From Actinomycetota bacterium (lineage in GTDB: Bacteria; Actinomycetota; Geothermincolia; Geothermincolales; RBG-13-55-18), in the NCBI GenBank assembly GCA_014360645.1, contig JACIXD010000017.1, positions 1 to 64,000 of the forward strand: 64,000 nucleotides of DNA, in the 5' to 3' direction. This document shows positions 18,439-26,869 of this stretch, in pieces. Every line of letters starts with the position of its first letter. The stretch's first letter is position 1. Under the pieces are notes generated by a model. That model had not been told where the DNA came from, ran no database searches, and saw only the letters and a program-made list of their open reading frames with translations. The position numbers and the translations under genes are program-made.

Positions 18439-20049
18439 ATAACGAAGAAGGGCAGCGGCCAGGAACTGGATCTTCATGAACACTCTGCCCTGGGGCCCTG
18501 TTTTCTGCTGACCGAGAACTGCCCTTACCTAGCGGAGACAAAAGAAGGCGAGCTCAGCCATCCGGCGGCCACCCCCTTGAGGCCAGGCCTTTATGAGCTG
18601 GTTTTCAAGAACTTCGTGGGATGGGCAAAGCTGGGAGACACGCTTCTTAAGATCAGGACCCCGAAGCTCTCCGACGACGGGTTTGACGCCATGGTCAACC
18701 AGATAACCGAGGTATGCGCCTCACTCCCGTTCGCCTTCAACACGCCGTCTTTCCTCCCCTTCGAGCGCATTTCCCCGGGTGGGGAAGAGGTGCTCTACCA
18801 TGCCTTCATGTATCTGCGATATATGATCAAGGATTCCGAGCCTTCCCTGGAGGCGGTGCTGAACCGCATCATCGCAAACCCCCACCGGGTCATCGTCCGG
18901 GAGGCAGTAAGGCAGGAGCTGCACCGAGCGAGGCGCGTGAGGCCTGCTTCCATAAACCGCTTGGCCAGTTGCCCGCGCGACCTGATAAACACACGGCAAG
19001 CGCCACACCTTTCCGATTGCGAGATATCTCGAAGGTTGGAGGACATCTCGGGAGAGAGATATTTCCCCACATATATCCAAGGCATCAAGAAGGACGCGAG
19101 CATCGACAACCCCGAGAACCGCTTCGTCAAGCATTTCCTGGAACAATGCCTCCTCATCGCCGAGCTCTTCCGCCGCTGTTTCCGGGACAAGGCTCAAGAG
19201 GGCGGATATTTCGATCACGGGTTGTTGGAGGATGCCCATCTTATGGTCAATAACCTTAAAGGGCTTCTGACCAGAGGCTTTTTCGCCGATGTAGGCGAGA
19301 TGGCGTACCTGCCATATAACTCCCAGGTGCTGCAGAAAGGGCCGGGTTACCGCGAGCTCTTCTCCTTCTTCAACCGCATGAACATGGGAAGCGCTTATCC
19401 TATCGGCAGCGCGGACCTCAGAAAGATCATCGAGAACAAGGACGTGGCGCTGCTCTACGAGTACTGGACCTATTTCAAGTGTGTGGACGTTCTGAGCGAG
19501 GTGGTCGGCAAGCCCAAGAGAGCCATTGTAAAAGGCGGAAGGGAGAAGGAGAAGGAGAAGACACTCCCCTATGACCTGGGCGTAGATTTCGGAGGAGGGA
19601 TCAGCCTCTTCTATAACAAGACCTATCACGGCAACCGAAGGGGGTCATATTCGTTAGCGTACCGACCGGACATAGCTCTTGAGATGCCCGACGGCATCTA
19701 CATCTTCGACGCCAAGTTCAAGAAGGAAAGGGTTATCTTCGAGCAGTTCGAGGGCGAAGAGGTGGCTGAGACAAAGGAGGAGGAGTTCGACCAGGGGTTC
19801 AAGTATGGCGATATCAACAAGATGCACTGCTACCGTGACGCCATCCAAGGGGTCAAGGCCGCTTTCATCTTGTACCCAGGCGACCTCTTCCGGTTCTTCC
19901 ATGTCGATAAAGGGAAGATGACCGCACCCCAGCAGGCGGATGATCTCAACGGCGTAGGGGCGATCCCACTGAGACCATCCATGAAAGGCTCAGACACAAA
20001 GGATTTGAAGTCTGTGCTTGAGCTGTGTTGCCTGGGGGACAAGCGATGA
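18433..20049 (+). CDS. McrC-like DUF2357 nuclease subunit
   Basis: This 538-residue protein is the likely nuclease partner of the two preceding McrB proteins. A PD-(D/E)XK active site is visible around residues 410-430: YRPDIALEMPDGIYIFDAKFK, with the second Asp, Ala and Lys forming the D-x-K element. Upstream lies the DUF2357-type segment ENRFVKHFLEQCL near residue 225 and LLYEYWTYFKCVDVL near 340, both usual for McrC homologues. It begins 3 bases after the McrB stop, indicating translational coupling. In the McrBC family the GTP-driven motor moves on DNA and activates the McrC nuclease. Function here is inferred from that family. Confidence 0.85.
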   Translation: MKITKKGSGQELDLHEHSALGPCFLLTENCPYLAETKEGELSHPAATPLRPGLYELVFKNFVGWAKLGDTLLKIRTPKLSDDGFDAMVNQITEVCASLPFAFNTPSFLPFERISPGGEEVLYHAFMYLRYMIKDSEPSLEAVLNRIIANPHRVIVREAVRQELHRARRVRPASINRLASCPRDLINTRQAPHLSDCEISRRLEDISGERYFPTYIQGIKKDASIDNPENRFVKHFLEQCLLIAELFRRCFRDKAQEGGYFDHGLLEDAHLMVNNLKGLLTRGFFADVGEMAYLPYNSQVLQKGPGYRELFSFFNRMNMGSAYPIGSADLRKIIENKDVALLYEYWTYFKCVDVLSEVVGKPKRAIVKGGREKEKEKTLPYDLGVDFGGGISLFYNKTYHGNRRGSYSLAYRPDIALEMPDGIYIFDAKFKKERVIFEQFEGEEVAETKEEEFDQGFKYGDINKMHCYRDAIQGVKAAFILYPGDLFRFFHVDKGKMTAPQQADDLNGVGAIPLRPSMKGSDTKDLKSVLELCCLGDKR

Positions 20050-20071
20050 TAAAGGAAATGGAGGTAAGGAG

Positions 20072-21883
20072 ATGAGCATCAGGGAGCACATCGGGTGGAT
20101 TCTTGAGAATTATTTGGAAGCAAGGCAATCGGCGAGCTTTTCTTCCAGCCATCCTGTGTATCGAAGGTTCATGGACCTTGGGGAAAGCCTATCCAAACTG
20201 GCGGCGGTAAAAATGAGGCACACCCTAAAGGTGAAATGGAGCGTGGGGCAAGGCAATTGGGCACGCATACCATGGATCGCTTTTCTGGATGAGAGGGAAA
20301 CAAGGACAACTCAAAGCGGTGTGTACCCAGTTTTCCTATTCCAAGAGGACATGAAGGGAGTATATTTTACCTTCAACCAAGGGGTAACCGAGTTAAAAAA
20401 TGATCACGGGACAATCGAGGCCAGAAGAATCCTCAGGGAACGCGCTAAAACACTCCAGCAGTATTGCGTGGATGCTGAAAAACGAGGCTTTCGCCTGGAT
20501 ACCAGGATATCCCTGCATGCCGGGTATGGTCTGGGAAAAGAATACGAATATTCCACCGTTGCATATAAGCTCTATGAAAAGGGCAAGATCCCGGCTGATG
20601 AAGAGATCATAGTGGATGTCGAATATCTACTGGGTGCATACGATAGGTATCTTGAATCAAGGAAGGCTACCAGTATTTCAAAATCTTCGATCACCGAGGA
20701 GATAGAACCTGTGGGGGCTGAATTCAACATACAGCAGGCCACAGAGGACTTAATTAGAAATATCCATGCTAAGGGCTTCATATTTGAGCCATGGCAGATC
20801 GCGCAATACGTCACCGCCTTGCGAACCAAGCCCTTCATTATCCTTGCCGGAATTACAGGGACAGGGAAATCGAAGCTCCCTAGGCTTGTCGCAGAGGCCA
20901 CAGCTGGGGAGTGCTTGCTCATTCCTGTAAAGCCGGACTGGTCGGATAGCTCGGATGTGCTTGGCTATACGGATCTCCAGGGTGATTTTCGACCGGGACC
21001 CTTGCTCGAGATCGCGCGTGATGCAATGGAGAACCCGGACCGTTATTGGACCTGCATTATCGATGAGATGAACTTGGCACGGGTTGAGCAGTATTTCGCC
21101 GAGGTACTGAGTAGGATTGAAGATCGAAGGCGAGATCCAAATGGAGGATACGCAAGCATTCAACTACTTAGCAAGGCGCTCAAGGAAGATGAGGCCGAGT
21201 GGGGGGAGGTGGTCATACCGTCCAATCTTGCCATAGTGGGGACGGTGAATATGGATGAAAGCGCGCATGGATTTAGCCGCAAAGTATTGGATCGTGCTTT
21301 CACCGTTGAGTTATCAGAAATCTTTCTCGATCAGTGGGAGAATGCATCGACCACGGAAAAGACCAAGGCAGTTACTTGGCCTGTTAAAGCCATGTGTCCG
21401 AGGGCGATCATGCTGGCTGCGCTGACAAACCCGGAAGATAGGGAAAGGTCAGAGATAGTTCGCGCCGTAAACGCCTTGATGGAGATAAACAGAGTCCTCG
21501 CGCCGGCGCAGCTACAGGTTGGCTATAGGACTAGAGATGAGGTAGCGCTTTTCCTGCTTCATAGCTTGGAGATCATCGATTCCTTCAGGGATATGCGGGG
21601 AAACAAGATAGACCCACTCGATCTTGCACTGCAGATGAAGATATTGCCCAGGATTATCGGTGGTAGCGATGCGGTAAACAGGGTTGTCATGGGCATGCTG
21701 GGATGGGCATACGGTGGAGTGCCATTCAAGTTGGAGGATGAAGCACGCCAGATAGTCAAAGACTGGGACGATAGTGGGAGACCATCGGCGATCGGTGGCA
21801 GTCGTTACCCAAGGTTGGCTGCGAGATTATGCCTGATGTGGGAGCGCTTGAAATCGGAGGGATATACCTCTTATTGGTTGTGA
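20072..21883 (+). CDS. MrcB (DUF3578)-domain McrB-like GTPase
   Basis: A 603-residue protein with an MrcB/DUF3578 N-terminal domain, recognised by KVKWSVGQGNWARIPWIAFLD and the following VYPVFLFQEDMKGVYFTFNQG, residues ~40-190. The McrB-type AAA+ motor follows: Walker A GITGTGKSKLPRL near 260, Walker B IIDEMNLARVEQYFAEVL near 330, and GTVNMDESAHGFSRKVLDRAF near 390. The ATG at 20072 is preceded by GGAGGTAAGGAG, so the in-frame upstream start at 20018 is unlikely. The motor is only distantly similar to the duplicated motors upstream, so this is an independent second module. The gene and its partner are AT-richer than the helicase genes, suggesting separate acquisition. Confidence 0.88.
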   Translation: MSIREHIGWILENYLEARQSASFSSSHPVYRRFMDLGESLSKLAAVKMRHTLKVKWSVGQGNWARIPWIAFLDERETRTTQSGVYPVFLFQEDMKGVYFTFNQGVTELKNDHGTIEARRILRERAKTLQQYCVDAEKRGFRLDTRISLHAGYGLGKEYEYSTVAYKLYEKGKIPADEEIIVDVEYLLGAYDRYLESRKATSISKSSITEEIEPVGAEFNIQQATEDLIRNIHAKGFIFEPWQIAQYVTALRTKPFIILAGITGTGKSKLPRLVAEATAGECLLIPVKPDWSDSSDVLGYTDLQGDFRPGPLLEIARDAMENPDRYWTCIIDEMNLARVEQYFAEVLSRIEDRRRDPNGGYASIQLLSKALKEDEAEWGEVVIPSNLAIVGTVNMDESAHGFSRKVLDRAFTVELSEIFLDQWENASTTEKTKAVTWPVKAMCPRAIMLAALTNPEDRERSEIVRAVNALMEINRVLAPAQLQVGYRTRDEVALFLLHSLEIIDSFRDMRGNKIDPLDLALQMKILPRIIGGSDAVNRVVMGMLGWAYGGVPFKLEDEARQIVKDWDDSGRPSAIGGSRYPRLAARLCLMWERLKSEGYTSYWL

Positions 21884-21889
21884 TCCGTT

Positions 21890-24415
21890 ATGGAAGAGCT
21901 TTTCCGAATAGAGACGGACAAGGTTTCTTTGGTCTGGAGTGGCCCGACCGCGCCATTAGAGATATCCACGCTTTCAGCAGGCTTCACCCCGGGCAGGTTA
22001 TCAGTAGTTTCCTTGAGAGAAGGAATGGAAATTTGCATACAAAAGCCAACCATACAAATACCGCCTCAGGTTGCAGACTCGGTGGATTGCCATATCGGCC
22101 CTCATCTTTTCGAAGAGACCACGTATCAATTATTGCTGAAGAGCAAGAACGGTGAGGAGATAGAGCTGCAACATCGCGACCTTTTAGTCCTGGGAAAACT
22201 AAGCAGGGAAGATCAGGGAAGGATTGTTTACGGTTATGTTAATTTTGGTGGGCAAATAGGAAGAAGCCGATTCAAGGTCACAGTATCAGGAACACCAGAG
22301 TTCGACTTCGAGGTAGAAGTTTTTCCCAGCAAGCTTGATTATACTTCGGATTACGAAGCGCTCCTTGCGGATCTTCAAGGCATCATTACCGCGCTGGTGT
22401 TGTCATACCTGCAATCAACATATAAGATGGGTAAGACCGAGCGAGAAAAGATGCCTACCAAGCTGGAATGGGTCTTATTGCTGCGCCATATATTATCCGA
22501 CCTCGAACGTGGCCTGCGCTATATCGAGCGGCATCCCGAGCGAGAACTAGCGAGGATGCGTGTTCCGACCAGGGTCGAGCGCCTGAGAAAATATGATTCG
22601 TCAGTGCTACAGTGCGTTTTACAAGGAAAAGGCGAGGGACGAGTTGTTCGCATGCGTAACGGTATTCCACTGCGGTATAGAATTCCAGAGAGTCGCGCCA
22701 TGCATACTCTGGATACACAAGAACACCGCTGGTTGGCAGCGCAGCTATCACAGATCAGAAGACGCCTGGCGCAGATATATGAAGAGGAGAGGGAAAGGCA
22801 GAGGATGCAAGGAGATACCGAGGTTCCTGCCCGGAAAGCACAGATACTAGACGAGCTCAAAGTGCTAAAGGATCATATAAGCCGCCTCGAGGAAATTGAG
22901 CCCATTGCGGCCGCTGCTGGACAACCAGCCCCGGGATTTGCCTCCCTAAGGCTGCAGCAAGCCCCGGGATATCGCGAAGCCTACCATGCCTGCATCATGC
23001 TGCGTCGTGGCTTAAGGGTCGATGAAGTCAATCCCCCTCTTTCCTTGAAGCAGCTACACATCCTTTATGAATATTGGTGTTTTTTGTCTATTGTAAATAT
23101 GGTTTCTGAGGTGCTGGGCGTTAAAATTCCTGTGGAGCGCTTATTAACGGTGCAGCAGAGTGGAGTGCGAATACAGCTGCAAAAGGGACGTACGAAAAGC
23201 GTTGTCTTCCCCATGGACGAAGGATTGGCTGTAGAGGTTGCATATAACCCGATCTATTCTGGGGACAGTTATGCCCTTCCGCAAGAGCCCGATATCGTAA
23301 TTACTCTTCATAATCCCGATTGGCCCAAGGTGAGCTTGATCCTGGATGCCAAGTATCGCATCGATAGTTCGGATAAATACCTGAAGAGATTTGGAGTAGC
23401 AGGGCCGCCACAGGATGCGATAAACGTATTGCATCGCTACCGTGATGCGATCCTTGAGGAGACAGGTGGCGATAGGACGCGATGTGATAGATACAAAAGA
23501 AACGTAGTAGAAGGCGTTGTCCTCTATCCGTATGCCGAAAAGGAAAAGGAGTTTGCAAACAGCAGACTATGGCAATCCCTCAAGAGACTCGGTATAGGCG
23601 CGTTGCCTTTTCTCCCAAGCGAGAAGAAATACGTTGAGGAGTGGCTCAGAAGCGTTTTGCGACAGGCGGGATGGTCAATAGCGGAGCGAGCAATTCCCCA
23701 TGTTGCGCATGAGAAGATGCGTACTTGGCGGGAAGCTTCCAAGGAAGTTGTATTGGTGGGAACGCTAAGGCGCGACGCAAAGGCACATCTGGATTGGATT
23801 ATAGAAAAACGTCGCTATTACACCCCGCTTACAAGCACGCAAAGGCTTCAATTCGCAGTACGCTGGCTCGCGATATATTCGCCTGCCTCGCTGCGTAAAC
23901 CCGGCGCCGTTTCCCATTTTGCCCAAGTGGAGAGAATCGATGTTTTAAAGCGCAAGGACATCGTGACGCCTTGGCCTGCTGAAAGGGAAGGAGACGAACT
24001 TCAGGTAGTCTATTATCTTGAGGAAGTAAGGGAGCTTAATCCAAGCATCGAGAACAGGGGGGCCAATGGGCGCGGAATCCGTTTCTCGCGCAATCGCTGG
24101 ACATCGCTACTTGCATTGCAACGCGCTGAGGAACTTCGCGAGCTTTTCCTAGAAACTGAACCTGAATGGCGACTCTATGACGGCCTGAGGGCAGCAGGGA
24201 TAAACTTTTCTATATATCCTGGTCAGCCATTACAGAAAAAGGAAGAGGAGCCTAAGGGAAGAGCAAGTTTCTTGGTTGGCGAACTCACGATTCAATATAG
24301 GGGAAGCGCCGGATTTAGCATCAAGCACCCCACCTATGAAGATAATAAGTCAAGTGCGGAACATGTGCTTGAATATATAGAAAAGCGTTGCGGACAGTTA
24401 TTTGCATCAGACTGA
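21890..24415 (+). CDS. Large DUF2357 nuclease, McrC-like
   Basis: This 841-residue protein is the likely nuclease partner of the preceding MrcB-McrB. A DUF2357-type central part contains RLQQAPGYREAYHACIMLRRGL and LHILYEYWCFLSIVNMVSEVLG. The catalytic core reads PDIVITLHN...LILDAKYRID near residues 465-490, a PD-(D/E)XK element. The last ~220 residues form an extra domain with YYTPLTSTQRLQFAVRWLAIY and GIRFSRNRWTSLLAL, which looks like a PUA/EVE-type fold but was not identified with certainty. It is longer than typical McrC. It starts 6 bases after the preceding stop. The N-terminal ~150 residues look beta-rich and are not recognised. Confidence 0.82.
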   Translation: MEELFRIETDKVSLVWSGPTAPLEISTLSAGFTPGRLSVVSLREGMEICIQKPTIQIPPQVADSVDCHIGPHLFEETTYQLLLKSKNGEEIELQHRDLLVLGKLSREDQGRIVYGYVNFGGQIGRSRFKVTVSGTPEFDFEVEVFPSKLDYTSDYEALLADLQGIITALVLSYLQSTYKMGKTEREKMPTKLEWVLLLRHILSDLERGLRYIERHPERELARMRVPTRVERLRKYDSSVLQCVLQGKGEGRVVRMRNGIPLRYRIPESRAMHTLDTQEHRWLAAQLSQIRRRLAQIYEEERERQRMQGDTEVPARKAQILDELKVLKDHISRLEEIEPIAAAAGQPAPGFASLRLQQAPGYREAYHACIMLRRGLRVDEVNPPLSLKQLHILYEYWCFLSIVNMVSEVLGVKIPVERLLTVQQSGVRIQLQKGRTKSVVFPMDEGLAVEVAYNPIYSGDSYALPQEPDIVITLHNPDWPKVSLILDAKYRIDSSDKYLKRFGVAGPPQDAINVLHRYRDAILEETGGDRTRCDRYKRNVVEGVVLYPYAEKEKEFANSRLWQSLKRLGIGALPFLPSEKKYVEEWLRSVLRQAGWSIAERAIPHVAHEKMRTWREASKEVVLVGTLRRDAKAHLDWIIEKRRYYTPLTSTQRLQFAVRWLAIYSPASLRKPGAVSHFAQVERIDVLKRKDIVTPWPAEREGDELQVVYYLEEVRELNPSIENRGANGRGIRFSRNRWTSLLALQRAEELRELFLETEPEWRLYDGLRAAGINFSIYPGQPLQKKEEEPKGRASFLVGELTIQYRGSAGFSIKHPTYEDNKSSAEHVLEYIEKRCGQLFASD

Positions 24416-24554
24416 TTTACCCCGAGTTCTACATATATGGCCCATAAAGACGGTAGTGCTAAAAGGAATGCCAGCTTGTTTCGTCTCCGCCACTTCTTGC
24501 ACGACCAGATAGCATGGCCGCGCTAGGGGCGCCGAGCGGAGCTGGCCGTGGGGA

Positions 24555-25352
24555 TCACCTGCTCGTGGAGGCAATGGCCGCTTCCCACATGACCCGGAGG
24601 TTGGAGTCGGCGAGCAGGGGGATCATCCCCGCATGTCCCTCCACGCGCGCCTCCAGCAACCAGGGGGAGGAGCGGGCCATCTCCATGCCCGCCCGCAGGG
24701 CGACCAGGGCGTCGTAGACGTCCCCCAGCCGGTCCAGCTCCCTGCCCCTGCTCTCCTCCCCGGGCACGAGGGAGGAGAAGTCGCCGGGGAGGAACCTCGC
24801 GAGGACGGAGGCAAGCCGCGCCAGGTTCTTCCTCCTCTCCGGGAGGGGGCCCCGCTTGTAGGCGGGAGGCCACCTCCTCCGCCAGTCCTCGAGGGCTTTT
24901 ATGGGGCGCAGCTCTCCCTCCAGGCATCCGGGCTCGTCCTGTGCGAGCCACATGAAGCGGTGCACGGGGTTGGGGTAGCTCTCCACCACCTCGAAGCCGT
25001 CCGCCAGCCTGCCGATGGCGGAGGCGAGCTCCCGCCCGTAGGAGCCCGCGCGCCAGGAGGGGTAGAGGGGGATGCCGCAGGCGATGAGGGCCCGGTCCAG
25101 GGGCCTGAAAGGCCTCTCCCTGGAGAGCTCCTCCGTCCCGTAGAGGGGGATGTCCAGGAGGACGAGGGCGCGTTCTCCTCGGAAGGGCGCGAGGCGCGCC
25201 AGCATGTCCTGCATGGACCCGGGCTCTAGGACCTCCCACCACGGGTCCTGCCCCGGCCTCCAGCAGGCGAGGGCGGTGCGGGCCGCGTTCCGGGGCGACC
25301 ACCCTAAATCGACGCTGATCACCACGTCGTAATCGCTGCCGCGCTCATTCAC
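24555..25352 (-). CDS. DUF429-like protein
   Basis: A 265-residue protein with the pattern of DUF429, an RNase H-like fold family: VVISVDLGW near residue 10, LVLLDIPLYGTEELSRERPFRPLDRAL near 62-90, GIPLYPSW, then VVESYPNPVHRF, IKALEDW and DVYDALVALRAG near 230. The acidic residues in these blocks would match the RNase H-like active site. The catalytic activity of the family is not established. The gene runs opposite to the defence operon and ends 139 bases after it. It is high in GC like the chromosomal background. The ATG at 25352 was chosen because the fold begins directly after it. Confidence 0.6.
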   Translation of the reverse strand: MNERGSDYDVVISVDLGWSPRNAARTALACWRPGQDPWWEVLEPGSMQDMLARLAPFRGERALVLLDIPLYGTEELSRERPFRPLDRALIACGIPLYPSWRAGSYGRELASAIGRLADGFEVVESYPNPVHRFMWLAQDEPGCLEGELRPIKALEDWRRRWPPAYKRGPLPERRKNLARLASVLARFLPGDFSSLVPGEESRGRELDRLGDVYDALVALRAGMEMARSSPWLLEARVEGHAGMIPLLADSNLRVMWEAAIASTSR

Positions 25353-25523
25353 GGGATTCTCCCATCCGGCGCTCGCGGGCAGGAACTCTAAGCACGAAAC
25401 GTCCGCCGCGCGAGGTTGTCAGCAGATCACATTTTACTCTCCGGTCAAGCGCATCGGTTGTTTATGAGATAACATCTGCTGCGATGTCTTGAGATGGTGA
25501 GCGTCGGTGTAGTCCGACATGAG

Positions 25524-26027
25524 CTAAAATGCGCTTTGGAACTCGGTGAAGGCCTCGTCGACGAACCCTTGCAGGCCGAGCGCCAACCCCAGGTTGCCGT
25601 GCGCTTCATAGTCGCCCGTATCCAAGCGCACTACCCCCTCCAGCTCCTCTTGCGCCTCTTCGATCTGCCCCAACTCGAACAGAGCGGCAGCAAGGCCGCG
25701 GTGAACATCGTGGTTATCGGGCATCGCATACAGCAGCTCCTCAAAGATATCGATGGATTCGGAGTACGAACCTTTGAGGTTGAGGAGGTTGGCCAGGGAT
25801 AAAAGAACCTTCTGGTCCTCGGGGTTCAGCCTCAGCGCCTCCCGATATTCTCTTTCGGCGTCATCGAACAGCCCCAGCTTCCGATAACGGAGCGCCAATC
25901 CCTCGTGCGCGATACTGCTTTAGGGATAAAATCGTATCGCCTCGAGATATTCGTCCACAACCTCATCCAGAAGGCCTTCCTTGTGCAGTTCGATCGCCTT
26001 ATCCATACGGTTGATGTGTACTAACAT
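25524..26027 (-). pseudogene. TPR protein interrupted by an in-frame stop
   Basis: The minus strand reads MLVHINRMDKAIELHKEGLL, then DEVVDEYLEAIRFYP, a TAA at 25920-25922, then in the same frame SSIAHEGLALRYRKLGLFDD followed by three to four further tetratricopeptide repeats, each with the pattern of small residues at the helix turns (ALRLNPEDQKVLLSLANLLN, ELGQIEEAQEELEGVVRLD). The stop falls between P and SSIAHEGLA, where an ordinary codon would continue the first repeat. A single base change (for example AAA to TAA) would explain it. The downstream part could be expressed from a TTG at 25898. Function of the intact protein is unknown beyond protein-protein contacts. Confidence 0.7.
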
Positions 26028-26051
26028 GAGCGCGTCTTAGGGCGGCTCATG

Positions 26052-26594
26052 TTAGGGAAGGGTGTCTCCGCTGGGCCGGCGCCTCACTTCGCCAATGGAG
26101 TGACGCGCGGAATCTGCTCTGCTGATGAGCTCTTTCTGGAAGTTGAGGATGTCCGCGATGTCCGGGTCGGGCTGGCCTTCAAGCGCTTCTTCGCATGCGG
26201 AAAGGGCCCTTTCGTATTCCCCCGACCGCCTCAGGATGTCCACCAAAAGGCAGTCCTCCGAGCCGGGATCACGGGCGAACTCCTGTCCGCAAGACCTGGC
26301 TTTCACCAAAAGGTCGTAGGCCTTGAGGCGGCAGGACCTGGCTTGCTCCGGCGCGCCGTGGTCATCGCACTCCCAGGCGGCGTACATCGAGGAAAGCCCC
26401 GCGGAGGCGTAGTCTCCGCCCTGCTCCTGGATTATGGAGGCACACAGGAAGGAATTAAGTGCTTACAAGCGAACAATCACCCTACCGTAAAATTGCTCCT
26501 GGATCATGGAGGCACACAGGAAGGAATTGGCCAACTCCGGAAGGTCCGGGTCGCGCAGTCGCCCCCTGTATTCTCTGCTTCGGATCACGTCTGA
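26052..26594 (-). pseudogene. Broken hypothetical gene (DUF2225/TPR-like)
   Basis: The 3' part reads MYAAWECDDHGAPEQARSCR, KAYDLLVKARSCGQEFA and ILRRSGEYERALSACEEALEG, resembling DUF2225-linked tetratricopeptide proteins. The upstream part, in the same frame, reads VIRSREYRGRLRDPDLPELA, NSFLCASMIQEQ, then FYGRVIVRL and a stop. After that the words NSFLCASIIQEQ occur again and the gene continues. The cause is a 35-bp direct repeat separated by a 37-base insert that carries the stop. The total insertion is 72 bases, so the frame is kept but the product is truncated. No intact start was found upstream. The family name is a guess from the text of the motifs. Confidence 0.55.
26422..26528. repeat. 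35-bp direct repeat flanking a 37-base insert
   Basis: Copies at 26422-26456 and 26494-26528 differ at one base. The insert between them (26457-26493) has 15 G/C of 37 by my count, clearly lower than the surrounding gene. The repeat is host coding sequence, since both copies read NSFLCAS(I/M)IQEQ, so the insert arrived with a duplication of its target. Confidence 0.85.
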
Positions 26595-26869
26595 TGCTCC
26601 CTGCAAGCCCTCATCTATTACGAAGTCTCAATAGAGAGCGGAAGGGAAAAAGCCAAGGCCAGTTCCGGTGCCTTGCCCAGATGTCACCACCGGCGAGTAC
26701 ATTATCTGCAAATGGAGATGCCGGCGGCAGGAGCCGCGCTTCCGGCTTCCCCGCAATCGGGAGGCTCCGGGCAGGGTCTCCTCGGGACGCGAGCGGGGCG
26801 GGGCTAAGGGGCGTCGGTCCGTCGCGAACCGAGGCGACAGGGCGGCAGGGACAGAAGGGGTGACGGCAC

